A DNA stretch of 64,000 nucleotides, taken from Bacteroidales bacterium (lineage in GTDB: Bacteria > Bacteroidota > Bacteroidia > Bacteroidales > P3). Position numbers and translations under genes: made by a program. Under the pieces are notes generated by a model. That model worked only from the letters and a program-made list of their open reading frames with translations. It made no database searches and was not told where the DNA came from. Positions 34,567 through 43,780 of this stretch are shown here, piece by piece. Each line of letters opens with the position of its first letter. Within the stretch, counting starts at the first letter, position 1. The stretch lies in assembly GCA_004551865.1 (NCBI GenBank), contig SFPR01000002.1:1-64000 (forward strand), written 5' to 3'.

Positions 34567-35232
34567 TTATTCTTCTTCTCTTGGCTGAATGATTACGCCC
34601 CACTCTCTTTTTGTGGCTGTCTTTCCGACCAATTTGATGTGTTCTATGGCATATCGCTCGCATGGATGTATGCCTATCACATCTACAACGCCGTCACAAA
34701 CTTTCAAAACCACCTTATTCATGTTGTAACCATTCTTTCGTTTCCACTGATGGGTAAACATTTCGTGTGGTTCGCTTACTTTGTAGTTCGGACAGTCATA
34801 TTCGTGAACCAAGACGCAGAACAACTCTTTCCATTTGGTGTCTTTGTAGGTCCAAATGCGAAAATAGTTGAGATTTGAGAAATCTCTGTTTACCGTCATG
34901 AAAGATATTTCATCTCCTCCGTCTCCGTCCAAATCTCCTTCGTTAATAAGGAAATACACACCGAGGTCTCCGTCCAATCGAAGGGGCGTAAGCTCATCGT
35001 TATCAGAGAAAAGAGTTGTGGCACTCTCATAAAGATTTTCCGAAAAGCCGTCTCCGTCAAAGTCTCCCCTGATACTGAAACGTGAAGCGTCCGTTTTGTT
35101 CCACTTCCATTGCGAAGGGTCTCTTTGATCTATGATTACATCTGTCCAAGGCTTCAATTCTTCGCTTTGAGCAAGCAAGACAACATCGCAAAGCCCAACA
35201 AGGGCAACTATAAAACACAATCCTTTTTTCAT
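34567..35232 (-). CDS. Secreted protein with FG-GAP/EF-hand-like calcium loops
   Basis: The 221-residue protein has a signal peptide (LCFIVALVGLCDVVLLAQ) and two Asp-rich loops, GDFDGDGFSENLYES near residue 57 and GDLDGDGGDEISFMT near residue 97. The form D-x-D-G-D-G is typical of calcium-binding FG-GAP and dockerin-like repeats. The rest (YFRIWTYKDTKWKELFCVLV) is not recognised. It follows parE by 17 bp and is probably cotranscribed with it. Substrate or partner is unknown. Confidence 0.75.
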   Translation of the reverse strand: MKKGLCFIVALVGLCDVVLLAQSEELKPWTDVIIDQRDPSQWKWNKTDASRFSIRGDFDGDGFSENLYESATTLFSDNDELTPLRLDGDLGVYFLINEGDLDGDGGDEISFMTVNRDFSNLNYFRIWTYKDTKWKELFCVLVHEYDCPNYKVSEPHEMFTHQWKRKNGYNMNKVVLKVCDGVVDVIGIHPCERYAIEHIKLVGKTATKREWGVIIQPREEE

Positions 35233-35249
35233 ATATTCTTCATCAGATT

Positions 35250-37124
35250 TTAATCAATATCCTCATAACGCAGGTTTTGTATGATATATTCTTGTCTTTC
35301 GGGAGAATTGGAACCCATAAAGAAGGACAACACTTCTCCTACCGACGATTCTTTGTTGAGAATTATGGGGTCTAACCTTATATCTTTGCCGATAAAATAG
35401 CGAAATTCGTCAGAAGAAATCTCTCCAAGTCCCTTAAAACGAGTTATTTCGACGTTTCCTCTCAATTTTTCGGCAGCTTCATCTCTTTCTTTCTCGTTAT
35501 AGCAATAGAGTGTTTGCTTTTTGTTTCTCACTCTGAAAAGAGGGGTTTGCAAAATATAGACATGACCTGCCTTTACCAAGTCGGGAAAGAACCTGAGGAA
35601 GAAAGTCATAAGCAACATACGGATATGCATTCCATCGACGTCGGCATCGGTTGCTATAACCACATTGTTGTATCTCAAATTGTCCATATCCTCGTCTATG
35701 TTCAAGGCATTGTGCAACAAGTTCAGCTCTTCATTGCGATAAACAAACTCTTTGCTCTTGCCGTATGAGTTTTCGGGCTTTCCCCTTAACGAAAACACAG
35801 CCTGAGTATTGACATCTCTGCTCTTTGTTATCGAACCCGAAGCCGAATCTCCCTCGGTAATGAAGAGAGTGGACTCAAGACGACGAGGGTCTTTGCTGTT
35901 GTAATGAACTCTGCAATCTCTCAATTTCTTGTTCGTAAGGCTTACTTTCTTGGCACTTTCTTTTGCCAATTTGCGAATGCTTTGCATTCCCTTACGTTCT
36001 TTTTCGTTGCGAACAACTTTTTGCAATATCGCATCGGCTGCCTCAGAATTGATATGAAGATAGTCGTCCAATGTTCGGCGAACAATATCTGCAATATAGG
36101 TTTTTACTGCCACTCCGCTGCCGTCGGGTTGCATATTGGTAGAACCGAGCTTCGTTTTGGTTTGAGACTCAAATACCGGCTCTTTTATTCGTAAGCTGAT
36201 TGCGGCAACAAGTCCTTGTCTTATGTCTGAGGGTTCGTAGTCTTTTTTGTAAAACTCTTTGAGTACTTTCACCAAGGCTTCTCTAAATCCTGCAAGGTGT
36301 GTTCCTCCCTGAGTGGTATTCTGACCATTTACAAAGGAGTAATGCTCTTCTGTATAGACCTTGTCGGAATGTGTGAAGGCAAATTCAAAGTTTTCTTCGC
36401 TCAGGTGGATTATCGGATAGAGACTGTCGGCTTCGTTCATGCTGCTTAGCAACAAGTCCTTCAAACCATTTTTGGAGTAAAACTTCTTTCCGTTGTACTT
36501 TATGGTCAGTCCCTTGTTCAAGCAGACGTATCTCCATATCATTTTGGTGATATAGTCGTCAATGAAGGCGTACTTGCCAAATATTCTCGGGTCGTTGTCG
36601 GGTATAAACTCCACACAAGTTCCGTTTTCCAAGTCTGTGGGTTGCAAAGGGTTGTCTTTGATGATTTGTCCTTTCTGAAATTCTGCTATTTTGGTTTGTC
36701 CGTCTCTTATCGACTGCACTTTGAAATATGAAGAAAGGGCATTCACGGCTTTTGTTCCCACTCCGTTCATTCCGACCGACTTTTGAAATACCTCAGAGTC
36801 GTACTTTGCTCCCGTATTCATTTTGGAAACACAATCGACAACCTTTGAGAGCGGAATACCTCGCCCATAATCTCTGATGCGGACGCGTTTGGTGTCAAAA
36901 TCTACATCAACCTCTATAACCTTTCCGCAACCCATCGTAAATTCATCAATGGAATTGTCAATCACTTCCTTGATTAACACATACACACCATCGTCTGCCG
37001 AAGCTCCGTCGCCCAATTTGCCTATGTACATACCGGGACGAAGACGAATATGCTCCGACCAGTCCAACGATTTGATGTTATCTTCGGTATAATCTGTCCT
37101 GTTGTTTTGTTCTTCCATGGTCAT
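35250..37124 (-). CDS. parE: DNA topoisomerase IV subunit B ParE
   Basis: The ATPase subunit of topoisomerase IV has a GHKL ATP site ([46 protein letters not shown]), transducer motifs ([16 protein letters not shown]), and the TOPRIM domain ([14 protein letters not shown] near residue 420, [23 protein letters not shown]). It acts with ParC. The frame extends to 37142, but a promoter element sits at 37132-37139, so the start is probably the ATG at 37124 or the one at 37118 (MEEQNN), giving a very short leader. Confidence 0.93.
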   Translation of the reverse strand: MTMEEQNNRTDYTEDNIKSLDWSEHIRLRPGMYIGKLGDGASADDGVYVLIKEVIDNSIDEFTMGCGKVIEVDVDFDTKRVRIRDYGRGIPLSKVVDCVSKMNTGAKYDSEVFQKSVGMNGVGTKAVNALSSYFKVQSIRDGQTKIAEFQKGQIIKDNPLQPTDLENGTCVEFIPDNDPRIFGKYAFIDDYITKMIWRYVCLNKGLTIKYNGKKFYSKNGLKDLLLSSMNEADSLYPIIHLSEENFEFAFTHSDKVYTEEHYSFVNGQNTTQGGTHLAGFREALVKVLKEFYKKDYEPSDIRQGLVAAISLRIKEPVFESQTKTKLGSTNMQPDGSGVAVKTYIADIVRRTLDDYLHINSEAADAILQKVVRNEKERKGMQSIRKLAKESAKKVSLTNKKLRDCRVHYNSKDPRRLESTLFITEGDSASGSITKSRDVNTQAVFSLRGKPENSYGKSKEFVYRNEELNLLHNALNIDEDMDNLRYNNVVIATDADVDGMHIRMLLMTFFLRFFPDLVKAGHVYILQTPLFRVRNKKQTLYCYNEKERDEAAEKLRGNVEITRFKGLGEISSDEFRYFIGKDIRLDPIILNKESSVGEVLSFFMGSNSPERQEYIIQNLRYEDID

Positions 37125-37131
37125 GAGATTG

Positions 37132-37139
37132 CAAATGTA
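37132..37139 (-). promoter_or_regulatory. Promoter -7 element for parE
   Basis: The minus strand reads TACATTTG, an exact TAnnTTTG match, only 7 bp before the ATG at 37124. The transcript would have almost no leader. Confidence 0.55.
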
Positions 37140-37164
37140 CAAAAAAAATCAAAACCATCAGAAC

Positions 37165-37551
37165 TCATTCGGCAGAACCGAACATCGATTGTCTTATCTT
37201 GGCAAATTTCTCCATTTGTTTGTCGGAATAGAATAGTTTTTTGTCGATTGATTTGAGAAACAGCAGGTCTTTCACATTTCTTTCTTCTCTGTTGCAAGCC
37301 ACAACGCCCGAAGACACAAGGTTTTTGTCCTTGTCGAGCATCGCATAGCACAAAACACCTTCGCTGTTTGCCAAAAGCGTATAACCATCGGAACTTTCGC
37401 ACCACGAAACCACCTCATCGCCCTTCAATATATAGGTAAGCACTCTTCCGTCGGGCTGAGTTATCGTTATCGGTGTTTGCTTTGCAGGCACGGCAAGAAG
37501 ACTCTCGAAAGCAAACAAAGTAAATATCAAAATCAAAACAATTTTCCGCAT
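37165..37551 (-). CDS. Orphan N-terminal domain of an M6-like metalloprotease
   Basis: The 128-residue product has a signal peptide (IVLILIFTLFAFESLLA). The block that follows, PAKQTPITITQPDGRVLTYILKGDEVVSWCESSDGYTLLANSEGVLCYAMLDKDKNLVSSGVVACN, is the pattern seen at the start of secreted M6-type metalloproteases of Bacteroidales. It ends at residue 128 with a normal stop, before any catalytic HExxH region. No further protease sequence exists toward parE. It is either a relic or a free-standing prodomain-like protein. The longer frame to 37575 is less likely because the signal peptide starts at MRKIVL. Confidence 0.65.
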   Translation of the reverse strand: MRKIVLILIFTLFAFESLLAVPAKQTPITITQPDGRVLTYILKGDEVVSWCESSDGYTLLANSEGVLCYAMLDKDKNLVSSGVVACNREERNVKDLLFLKSIDKKLFYSDKQMEKFAKIRQSMFGSAE

Positions 37552-37583
37552 ATACTTTCCTTGTTTGAATATCATTCAAGTTG

Positions 37584-37591
37584 CAAATTTA
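37584..37591 (-). promoter_or_regulatory. Promoter -7 element for the orphan prodomain gene
   Basis: The minus strand reads TAAATTTG, an exact TAnnTTTG match, 32 bp before the chosen ATG. Its presence suggests the short gene is still expressed. Confidence 0.5.
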
Positions 37592-37669
37592 CTCAAAACT
37601 TGCTTGCAATCGGCAAAAAGAAACACCGATTTGTTGCGACAAAACCAAGTTTTAGGCAACATTTTCCCG

Positions 37670-37773
37670 ATTACCAAAAATTTTTTCTTGTTGATAATCG
37701 GATTATCAAGGCGTGATAATGGTATTATCATGGGAAGATAATCAGATTATCACGCCGTGATAATGGTATTACC
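37670..37773. repeat. Array of four phased palindromes, GRTAAT-NNN-ATTAYC family
   Basis: Units start at 37693, 37715, 37737 and 37759, with centres exactly 22 bp apart. Central triplets are CGG, GGT, CAG and GGT. Linkers are AAGGCGT, ATGGGAA and ACGCCGT, again of alternating type. A half-unit ATTACC at 37670 lies 32 bp from the first centre across an A5T6 tract. This array lies in a divergent intergenic region between the orphan prodomain gene and the transporter gene. Confidence 0.9.
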
Positions 37774-37915
37774 ACGCCTTGAAGTAAGTTGAAAATCCTT
37801 TTTTTACGGTCTTCAAACTTGGAATGTTTTCGGCAATACACCACAATGCTGCGATATATGGCTGTTTTGGAAAATTCAATCAATGTTTTGCGAAAACATA
37901 ATCGTGAATTTTCGC

Positions 37916-37923
37916 TAATTTTG
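37916..37923 (+). promoter_or_regulatory. Promoter -7 element for the DMT transporter
   Basis: TAATTTTG matches TAnnTTTG exactly and lies 22 bp before the ATG at 37946. Confidence 0.55.
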
Positions 37924-37945
37924 CAGTCTGAAAAAATTGGTTTTT

Positions 37946-38884
37946 ATGAAACAATCTTATTGGGGACACATTGCAATCATTGCTGTCAATCTTATTTTTG
38001 GTTTCAATACGCCTATCACAAAATCGGTTCTCGGTTCTGAGTTTATGATTTCGCCTTTGGCTCTTACGTTTTTGAGGTTTGCAGGGGCTGCTTCGGTCTT
38101 TTGGATTGCGGCTGCTTTGCTAAAAGTTCCCAAAGCCGGCAAAAAAGATATTCTTATAATGATTGTGGCGGCTTTTCTCGGAATTGCTCTCAATCAGATG
38201 AGCTTTGTTGTCGGGCTTTCTTCGACTTCGCCTGTTGATGCTTCGATTGTGGTTACCCTCACGCCTGTTTTGACCATGATTGCGGCGGCTTTGTTCCTCA
38301 AAGAACCGATTACCGCTCTCAAAGTACTTGGTGTGTTTATCGGTTGTGCGGGAGCAGTGCTTCTCATACTCACTTCGGCAAACAATTCGTCGGCAGAGCG
38401 TTCATGGGTCGGCAATTTGTTTTGTCTGACAAGCTGCATAGCTTACGCCCTTTACCTTACGCTTTTCAAAAAGCTCATTTCTCGCAATCACCCTCTCACT
38501 CTTATGAAGTGGATGTTCCTTTTCGGCACGATTATGGTGCTTCCGATTTGCTATAAGCCTCTTTCCGAAGTACCTTTTGCAAGTCTGCCTGCCGAAATAT
38601 GGCTCAAACTTGCCTACATTGTGCTTGCTGCCACATTCGTAACCTATCTTCTTATCCCTGTCGGACAAGTTCGTCTTCGTCCTACCACGCTTTCGATGTA
38701 CAACTACTTGCAACCGATTGTTACAACGCTTGTTGCAGTCTTTATGGGTATGGATACTTTCGGCTGGCACAAGGCTTTGGCGGCAGGATTGGTCTTTTTG
38801 GGAGTGTATGTGGTAACTCAAAGCAAGTCGAGACAGCAAATCGAAAACGAAAAACGCCTCAAAGAAAAAAGCAATCAGCTTTGA
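37946..38884 (+). CDS. EamA-family (DMT) membrane transporter
   Basis: The 312-residue protein has about ten membrane helices arranged as two EamA repeats (HIAIIAVNLIFGFNTPITKSVLG; later LAYIVLAATFVTYLLIPVGQVRLRPTTLSMYNYLQPIVTTL). It contains FLRFAGAASVFWIAAALL and SSTSPVDASIVVTLTPVLTMIAAALFL, typical of drug/metabolite transporters. The substrate cannot be predicted. The ATG at 37946 is preferred over the TTG three codons earlier. The C-terminal tail is basic and cytoplasmic. Confidence 0.9.
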   Translation: MKQSYWGHIAIIAVNLIFGFNTPITKSVLGSEFMISPLALTFLRFAGAASVFWIAAALLKVPKAGKKDILIMIVAAFLGIALNQMSFVVGLSSTSPVDASIVVTLTPVLTMIAAALFLKEPITALKVLGVFIGCAGAVLLILTSANNSSAERSWVGNLFCLTSCIAYALYLTLFKKLISRNHPLTLMKWMFLFGTIMVLPICYKPLSEVPFASLPAEIWLKLAYIVLAATFVTYLLIPVGQVRLRPTTLSMYNYLQPIVTTLVAVFMGMDTFGWHKALAAGLVFLGVYVVTQSKSRQQIENEKRLKEKSNQL

Positions 38885-38906
38885 GAGATTAAGTATTCAA
38901 GACAAA

Positions 38907-38995
38907 ACCACAAGCGTTGCAGTACTTTTGACTTCTATTTGCCAAACTACCGCAACGCTTTGTGGTAAAAAAGGAGTATTTCACCAAAGTACTCC
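38907..38995 (-). terminator. Two consecutive hairpins in the gap after miaB
   Basis: The first arm pair is ACCACAAGCGTTGC (38907) with GCAACGCTTTGTGGT (38952), a long stem with one bulge. The second is GGAGTA (38973) with TACTCC (38990). On the minus strand the second hairpin runs directly into a T6 tract, so it should end the miaB transcript. The first may help to stop the converging transporter transcript. Confidence 0.65.
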
Positions 38996-39014
38996 TCAGA
39001 AAATCTTTGTTGAA

Positions 39015-40331
39015 CTATATTGTTTCGCCAAAAAGGGTTGCAGAAGTACACTCTGTAACTCTCACCTTCACATAATCGCCCTGTCGAAAGTCTTTTCGGT
39101 CAAAGATAATGACTTTGTTTTGAGAGTTTCTGCCGAAAAGCTGGCTCGATTTCCTTTTTGATTCTCCCTCAACAAGCACCTCAAACACCTTTCCCACGTC
39201 TTGTTTGTTGCTTTCCAAAGACAGCTCTCTTTGAAGGTCGATTATCTGTTCCAAACGTCTTGTTTTCTCTTGGTAAGGTATGTCGTCCTCATATTTTTTT
39301 GCCGCAAGGGTGTTGGAACGCTGCGAATAGTTGAACATAAAAGCCGAATCATACTTGGCATAACGCATCATCGACAAAGTATCCTCATGATCTTCCAAAG
39401 TCTCGGTGCAAAATCCTGCAATAATGTCGGTAGATAGTCCGCAATCGGGAATAGTTTTCCTTATCGCATCAATCTTTTGCATATAATCTTCCCTTGTATA
39501 TTTGCGATTCATCAGCTTTAACATACGACTGCTGCCCGATTGAAGCGGAAGATGTATGAATTTGCATATATTATCGTACTTTGCGATTGTGTCAAGCAGC
39601 TTTTGAGACATATCTTTCGGGTGAGATGTCGAAAATCTTACTCTGAGCAAAGGGTCAATCTGAGCAACCATTTCCATGAGGCAGGCAAAATCGACTTCAT
39701 CTTCACGACCTTTGTTCCAAATATAAGAATTGACATTCTGCCCCAAAAGAGTTACTTCTCTGAAACCCCTGCCGAACAAATCCTTTGCCTCATCGACTAT
39801 CGTCTTTGGGTCTCTGCTTCTTTCGCGTCCGCGAGTGTATGGCACAACACAGTAAGAACAAAAATTCTCACAGCCTCTCATGATTGAGATAAAGGCAGTT
39901 ACTCCGTTGGAATGCAGTTTTACGGGATTGATGTCCGAATAAGTCTCGTCGGTTGAAAGTTCTACCGAAATGCCGGGCTGATTGTCCGCTTGCAAAAGAA
40001 GAGAAGGAATATCTCTGTAAGAATCGGGACCGACAACAAGATTAACCTTACACTCTTCAACAAGAAGGGTTTGCAGTCTTTCTGCCATACAACCGAGTAC
40101 TCCGACTTTCAGCCATGGTTTTTTCTTTCTCAGAGAGTCAAACTCGACAAGACGTTTCTTCACTCTCTGCTCTGCGTTCTCTCTTATCGAACAAGTGTTC
40201 ACAAAAATAATGTCTGCTTCATACACATCGTCGGTAAGCTCATATCCTTCTTTTTTTACTATTGCTCCTACGACCTCGCTGTCGGCTGCATTCATTTGAC
40301 AGCCGTATGTTTCAATATATACTTTCTTCAT
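39015..40331 (-). CDS. miaB: tRNA-2-methylthio-N6-dimethylallyladenosine synthase MiaB
   Basis: The 438-residue radical-SAM methylthiotransferase modifies A37 of tRNAs reading UNN codons. The N-terminal UPF0004 domain has YIETYGCQMNAADSEV and FVNTCSIRENAEQRV, supplying cluster cysteines with VGVLGCMAERL. The radical-SAM motif is IMRGCENFCSYCVVPYTRGRERSR near residue 150. FIHLPLQSGSSRMLKLMNR and a C-terminal TRAM domain follow. Length matches MiaB rather than MtaB or RimO. The sirtuin gene lies 9 bp upstream. Confidence 0.97.
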   Translation of the reverse strand: MKKVYIETYGCQMNAADSEVVGAIVKKEGYELTDDVYEADIIFVNTCSIRENAEQRVKKRLVEFDSLRKKKPWLKVGVLGCMAERLQTLLVEECKVNLVVGPDSYRDIPSLLLQADNQPGISVELSTDETYSDINPVKLHSNGVTAFISIMRGCENFCSYCVVPYTRGRERSRDPKTIVDEAKDLFGRGFREVTLLGQNVNSYIWNKGREDEVDFACLMEMVAQIDPLLRVRFSTSHPKDMSQKLLDTIAKYDNICKFIHLPLQSGSSRMLKLMNRKYTREDYMQKIDAIRKTIPDCGLSTDIIAGFCTETLEDHEDTLSMMRYAKYDSAFMFNYSQRSNTLAAKKYEDDIPYQEKTRRLEQIIDLQRELSLESNKQDVGKVFEVLVEGESKRKSSQLFGRNSQNKVIIFDRKDFRQGDYVKVRVTECTSATLFGETI

Positions 40332-40340
40332 CTTTTGCTA

Positions 40341-41030
40341 TCAGGCGTATTTCTCTATTATCAAATCAACCACTTCTTTCACTCCCTCGGTTGCTTTCTT
40401 CTTCACAAAGTGTATTCCTTTGAGACTTGCATTTGGTTCTTTCGGATCTACAAGATATTTGTCGCAATCGCTCTTTGCATAACCCAACAAACCTGCCGCA
40501 GGATACACATTGAGACTTGTGCCTACAACAATCATTATATCGGCTCTCTGACACAGCTCGGCAGCAGGAACAATGTTGGGAACAGCTTCTCCAAACCACA
40601 CTATGAAAGGTCTTAAAGGCTTTCCGAAACTGTCAATCATGTCTTTTGTCTGCTCCCAACCCGAAAGGGTTACGACCTCTTCGGGATTGGTTTGGCTGAC
40701 AAGTTTTCTTGCCTCGCCATGAAGGTGAAGCACATTGCTGCTTCCTGCTCTCTCATGCAAATCGTCAATATTCTGAGTTACCACATCGACCCTGAAATTC
40801 TCTTCAAGCCTTACAAGTTGTTTGTGAGCTTCGTTTGGCGAAGTTTCCAAAATCTCTTTTCTTCTTTGATTGTAGAACTCTCTTACCAAGTCGGGATTTC
40901 TCAACCACGCATCGTAAGTTGCCACATCTTCAACTCGATAATTCTCCCACAAGCCGTCAGAGTCTCTGAAAGTCTTTATGCCACTTTCGGCACTTATTCC
41001 CGCACCGGTAAGAACAACTATTCTTTTCAT
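40341..41030 (-). CDS. cobB: NAD-dependent protein deacylase (sirtuin, CobB type)
   Basis: The 229-residue sirtuin has VLTGAGISAESGIKTFRDSDGLWE (NAD loop), VVTQNIDDLHERAG with catalytic LHLHGEA, PFIVWFGEAVP and IVVGTSLNVYPAAGL. YNQRRKEILETSPNEAHKQLV matches bacterial CobB. The two Cys pairs that bind zinc in many sirtuins are absent: no Cys occurs between the catalytic His and WFGE. The ATG at 41030 (MKRIVVL) is chosen; the frame's TTG at 41039 directly follows the upstream stop. It is in a row with DUF2520 and gltX. Confidence 0.94.
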   Translation of the reverse strand: MKRIVVLTGAGISAESGIKTFRDSDGLWENYRVEDVATYDAWLRNPDLVREFYNQRRKEILETSPNEAHKQLVRLEENFRVDVVTQNIDDLHERAGSSNVLHLHGEARKLVSQTNPEEVVTLSGWEQTKDMIDSFGKPLRPFIVWFGEAVPNIVPAAELCQRADIMIVVGTSLNVYPAAGLLGYAKSDCDKYLVDPKEPNASLKGIHFVKKKATEGVKEVVDLIIEKYA

Positions 41031-41039
41031 GCCAACCAA

Positions 41040-41774
41040 TTATATGTTTTCAGTATGCTTCTTTATTATCTTTTCACTCAAGATTTCGTAAATCTCTCTT
41101 TCGTCTTGCGAAAGTCTTTCCTTGTGCTGACGCATTATCTCATGCTCTTTGCGGAATGCAGGACCGGTTTGAATGCTGAAAGGGTCAAATTGCTTTGCTC
41201 TTTCCAAAGTTGCGTCCAACAAAGGGAACAAAATCGAAAAAGGAATGTCGTCTTTTTGCAATAATTCCCTTGCTATTCCGAACAAATGGTTGGGAAAGTT
41301 GTTGCAAAACACGGCTGCAAGGTGCAGAGTTTTGCGTTGCTCGTCCGAAAGTTCGTAATGTAGGTTTGAAAGCTGCAAGGCAAGCTCTCCGAGTTGCTTT
41401 CTCACCTTTTCATTGTTGCCGTAAGTACAAAGAGGAAGTGTGTTGTAGTCAGTTTCTTTTCCTTTTTTCAAGGTTTGAAGCGGATAGAGACTTCCGTAAG
41501 CTCCGCTTTCGGCACTTTGCAGGCAGTCTGTGGAAACAAATCCCGAGGTGTGAACAAGCAAACCTTTCATTCCTTTGAGCTTTTGAGCCACTTCGGCTAT
41601 TGCCTCGTCTTTTACGGCAATGATTACCAAGTCTGCCTCAAAGCAAATCGGAGCAAGAGTCTCACGAGGCGAGACCACACAACACGAAAAGCCCTTTTGA
41701 GTAAAAAGTTTCTCGTAATGCCATGCCACGTTTCCCCTGCCCACAATGCAAACTCTCTCTATCGCTTTCATCAA
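41040..41774 (-). CDS. DUF2520/Rossmann-like oxidoreductase family protein
   Basis: The 244-residue protein has an N-terminal dinucleotide-binding loop (VCIVGRGNVAWHYEKLF), ADLVIIAVKDEAIAEVAQKL and LLVHTSGFVSTDCL. The C-terminal helical domain contains LHLAAVFCNNFPNHLFGIARELL. This is the common Bacteroidota form of the NADP-binding Rossmann plus DUF2520 proteins, related to ketopantoate and pyrroline-carboxylate reductases. The substrate is unknown. It starts 3 bp after gltX. Confidence 0.88.
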   Translation of the reverse strand: MMKAIERVCIVGRGNVAWHYEKLFTQKGFSCCVVSPRETLAPICFEADLVIIAVKDEAIAEVAQKLKGMKGLLVHTSGFVSTDCLQSAESGAYGSLYPLQTLKKGKETDYNTLPLCTYGNNEKVRKQLGELALQLSNLHYELSDEQRKTLHLAAVFCNNFPNHLFGIARELLQKDDIPFSILFPLLDATLERAKQFDPFSIQTGPAFRKEHEIMRQHKERLSQDEREIYEILSEKIIKKHTENI

Positions 41775-41777
41775 AAC

Positions 41778-43310
41778 CTACAAATTGATTTTCTCTATCG
41801 CAACTCTTATTCTTCTCAAAGCCTCCTGCTTTCCCAAAACGGCAAACACATCAAGCATTCCGCAGCCTCGGGTGTCTCCAACAATGGCAAGACGAATCGA
41901 ATTCATAATCTGACCCATGTTGAGTTCGTTTTCCTTGATGTAATTCATGAGAAACTCTTCCGCCTTCTCTGCCCAATCTTTATTGTCTTCAATTTCTTCA
42001 AGACAAGCGACTATTGCGGTCAATCTTTCTCCCGTTCCCTCTTTCCAACGCTTCTTCAAGGCTTTCTCGGCATAGTCTTTTGGTGCAACAAAGAAGTAAT
42101 CGCCGTTGTCCCACAGCTCTTTTGCAAACGAACATCTCTCTTTTATCAATCCCACAACCCTTTCGGCATAGTCGATAGTGCTGTCTATTCCTCTTTGTTT
42201 CAAGTCTGACAAAAACTGCTCTGCCAAAGTGTGATTATCGACCGTCTGAAGATATTGGTGATTGAACCATTTGGCTTTTTCGAGGTCAAATCTTGCACCA
42301 TGTTTGCTTATTCTCTCGATTGAGAACGCACTTACAAGCTCTTCCAAGGTGAATATTTCTTGTTCTGTTCCCGAGTTCCAACCCAAAAGTGCCAACATAT
42401 TCACCACAGCCTGCGGCAAATAGCCGCTTTCTCTGTATCCAGACGAAATTTCTCCCGTTTTTGGGTCTTTCCATTGAAGAGGGAAAACAGGGAAACCAAG
42501 TCTGTCTCCGTCTCTTTTTGAAAGTTTTCCGCTGCCTTCGGGTTTCAAAAGAAGAGGAAGGTGTGCAAACTCGGGCATTGTTGCTTCCCAGCCAAAAGCT
42601 CGGTAAAGCATCACGTGCAAAGGGCAGGAAGGCAGCCACTCTTCGCCTCTTATCACATGAGATATTTGCATCAAGTGGTCATCAACAATGTTTGCAAGGT
42701 GATAAGTAGGCATTCCGTCCGACTTATACAGCACCTTGTCGTCCAAAAGAGAAGAGTTCATCTTGACATGTCCCCTTATCAGGTCGTCAAACTCAATCAA
42801 TTCATCTTTGGGAAAACGAAAGCGTATCACATAAGGCTCTTGCGAAGAGAGCAAACGCTCAACCTCCTGCTCAGAGAGCGAAAGAGAGTTTCGCAAACCC
42901 TCTCTTGTGGTACAATCATATTGAAAGGTCTTCTTCTCTGCTTCGGCTTGCTTTCGTTTTGCGTCAAGTTCTTCGGGTGTATCGAAAGCATAGTATGCCC
43001 AACCCTTTTCCACAAGCTCCAAGGCATACTGTTTGTAGATTGGTTTACGCTCCGACTGCTTGTAGGGACCAAAATCGCCCCCTATTCCCTGACCTTCATC
43101 AAACGACAAGCCGAGCCACTTGAAAGACTCTATGATATAATCTTCCGCACCCTCAACAAAGCGAGTACGATCGGTATCTTCAATTCTCAAAATAAAATCT
43201 CCGCCGTGCTTTTTGGCAAAAAGATAATTGTACAAAGCCGTCCTGACGCCCCCAATGTGCAAAGGACCTGTCGGACTTGGAGCAAATCTCACTCTTACTC
43301 TTCTTTCCAT
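41778..43310 (-). CDS. gltX: Glutamyl-tRNA synthetase
   Basis: The 510-residue class I synthetase charges tRNA-Glu. It has [27 protein letters not shown] (HIGH motif as HIGG), [44 protein letters not shown] and the KMSKS-type loop [17 protein letters not shown] tRNA-Glu gene lies 5 kb downstream. The frame reaches 43391, but the ATG at 43310 follows a promoter element and begins exactly at the conserved [15 protein letters not shown]. Confidence 0.96.
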   Translation of the reverse strand: MERRVRVRFAPSPTGPLHIGGVRTALYNYLFAKKHGGDFILRIEDTDRTRFVEGAEDYIIESFKWLGLSFDEGQGIGGDFGPYKQSERKPIYKQYALELVEKGWAYYAFDTPEELDAKRKQAEAEKKTFQYDCTTREGLRNSLSLSEQEVERLLSSQEPYVIRFRFPKDELIEFDDLIRGHVKMNSSLLDDKVLYKSDGMPTYHLANIVDDHLMQISHVIRGEEWLPSCPLHVMLYRAFGWEATMPEFAHLPLLLKPEGSGKLSKRDGDRLGFPVFPLQWKDPKTGEISSGYRESGYLPQAVVNMLALLGWNSGTEQEIFTLEELVSAFSIERISKHGARFDLEKAKWFNHQYLQTVDNHTLAEQFLSDLKQRGIDSTIDYAERVVGLIKERCSFAKELWDNGDYFFVAPKDYAEKALKKRWKEGTGERLTAIVACLEEIEDNKDWAEKAEEFLMNYIKENELNMGQIMNSIRLAIVGDTRGCGMLDVFAVLGKQEALRRIRVAIEKINL

Positions 43311-43343
43311 CGTTGCTATATTATATATTGTATAATCCGATTG

Positions 43344-43351
43344 CAAAGGTA
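43344..43351 (-). promoter_or_regulatory. Promoter -7 element for gltX
   Basis: The minus strand reads TACCTTTG, an exact TAnnTTTG match, 34 bp before the gltX ATG. Confidence 0.6.
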
Positions 43352-43595
43352 CAACTTTTCTTCCGCCTACGCAAAGAATTTCTTTCTGCATACAACAGAC
43401 TTTTTTGCAGGTTTAATGCCATAAAATCAACATTTGGGGTTATTGTTTTCGGGAACAGGATTATAAAATTAAAGTGTTGTTATGCTAAATTGGGGATTGG
43501 ACAAAGTGTTAAGCTGTGAAATTCATCGGAGTTTTGATGTATTTTGAGCAAAATCGTGGAGTTTTTGAGCAAATGTAGGAGTTTGATTGAAAGAA
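43352..43595. other. Gene-free stretch before the repeat cluster
   Basis: This AT-rich stretch upstream of gltX shows no gene or RNA that I can recognise. Near 43555-43580 it has the short repeated phrase GAGTTT(TT)GA. Confidence 0.4.
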
Positions 43596-43780
43596 ATCGC
43601 CGCCTTTTCACAAAAAATCGCCACTTTTTTGGGAAAAACCGCCGCTATTTTTCAAAAAAGTCGGCGTTTTGAAAGGAACAAAACGGCGTTTCAAAACGAC
43701 AAAACGCCGTTTTATTTTTGCAAATCGGCGTTTTGTCGGCTCGAAACGCCACAAAAGAGCATTTTGTCGGCGTTTTATTT
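43596..43780. repeat. Cluster of CGCCGTTTT/AAAACGGCG-family repeats
   Basis: At least eight copies of cores such as TCGCCGCC, CGGCGTTTT, AAAACGGCG, AACGCCGTTTT and TCGGCGTTTTGTCGG lie in both orientations within 185 bp. Several can pair with each other, for example AAAACGGCGTTT with AAACGCCGTTTT. No gene lies here; an 89-codon open frame across it is made of the repeats. From 43781 to 44109 nothing else is recognised. Confidence 0.75.
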
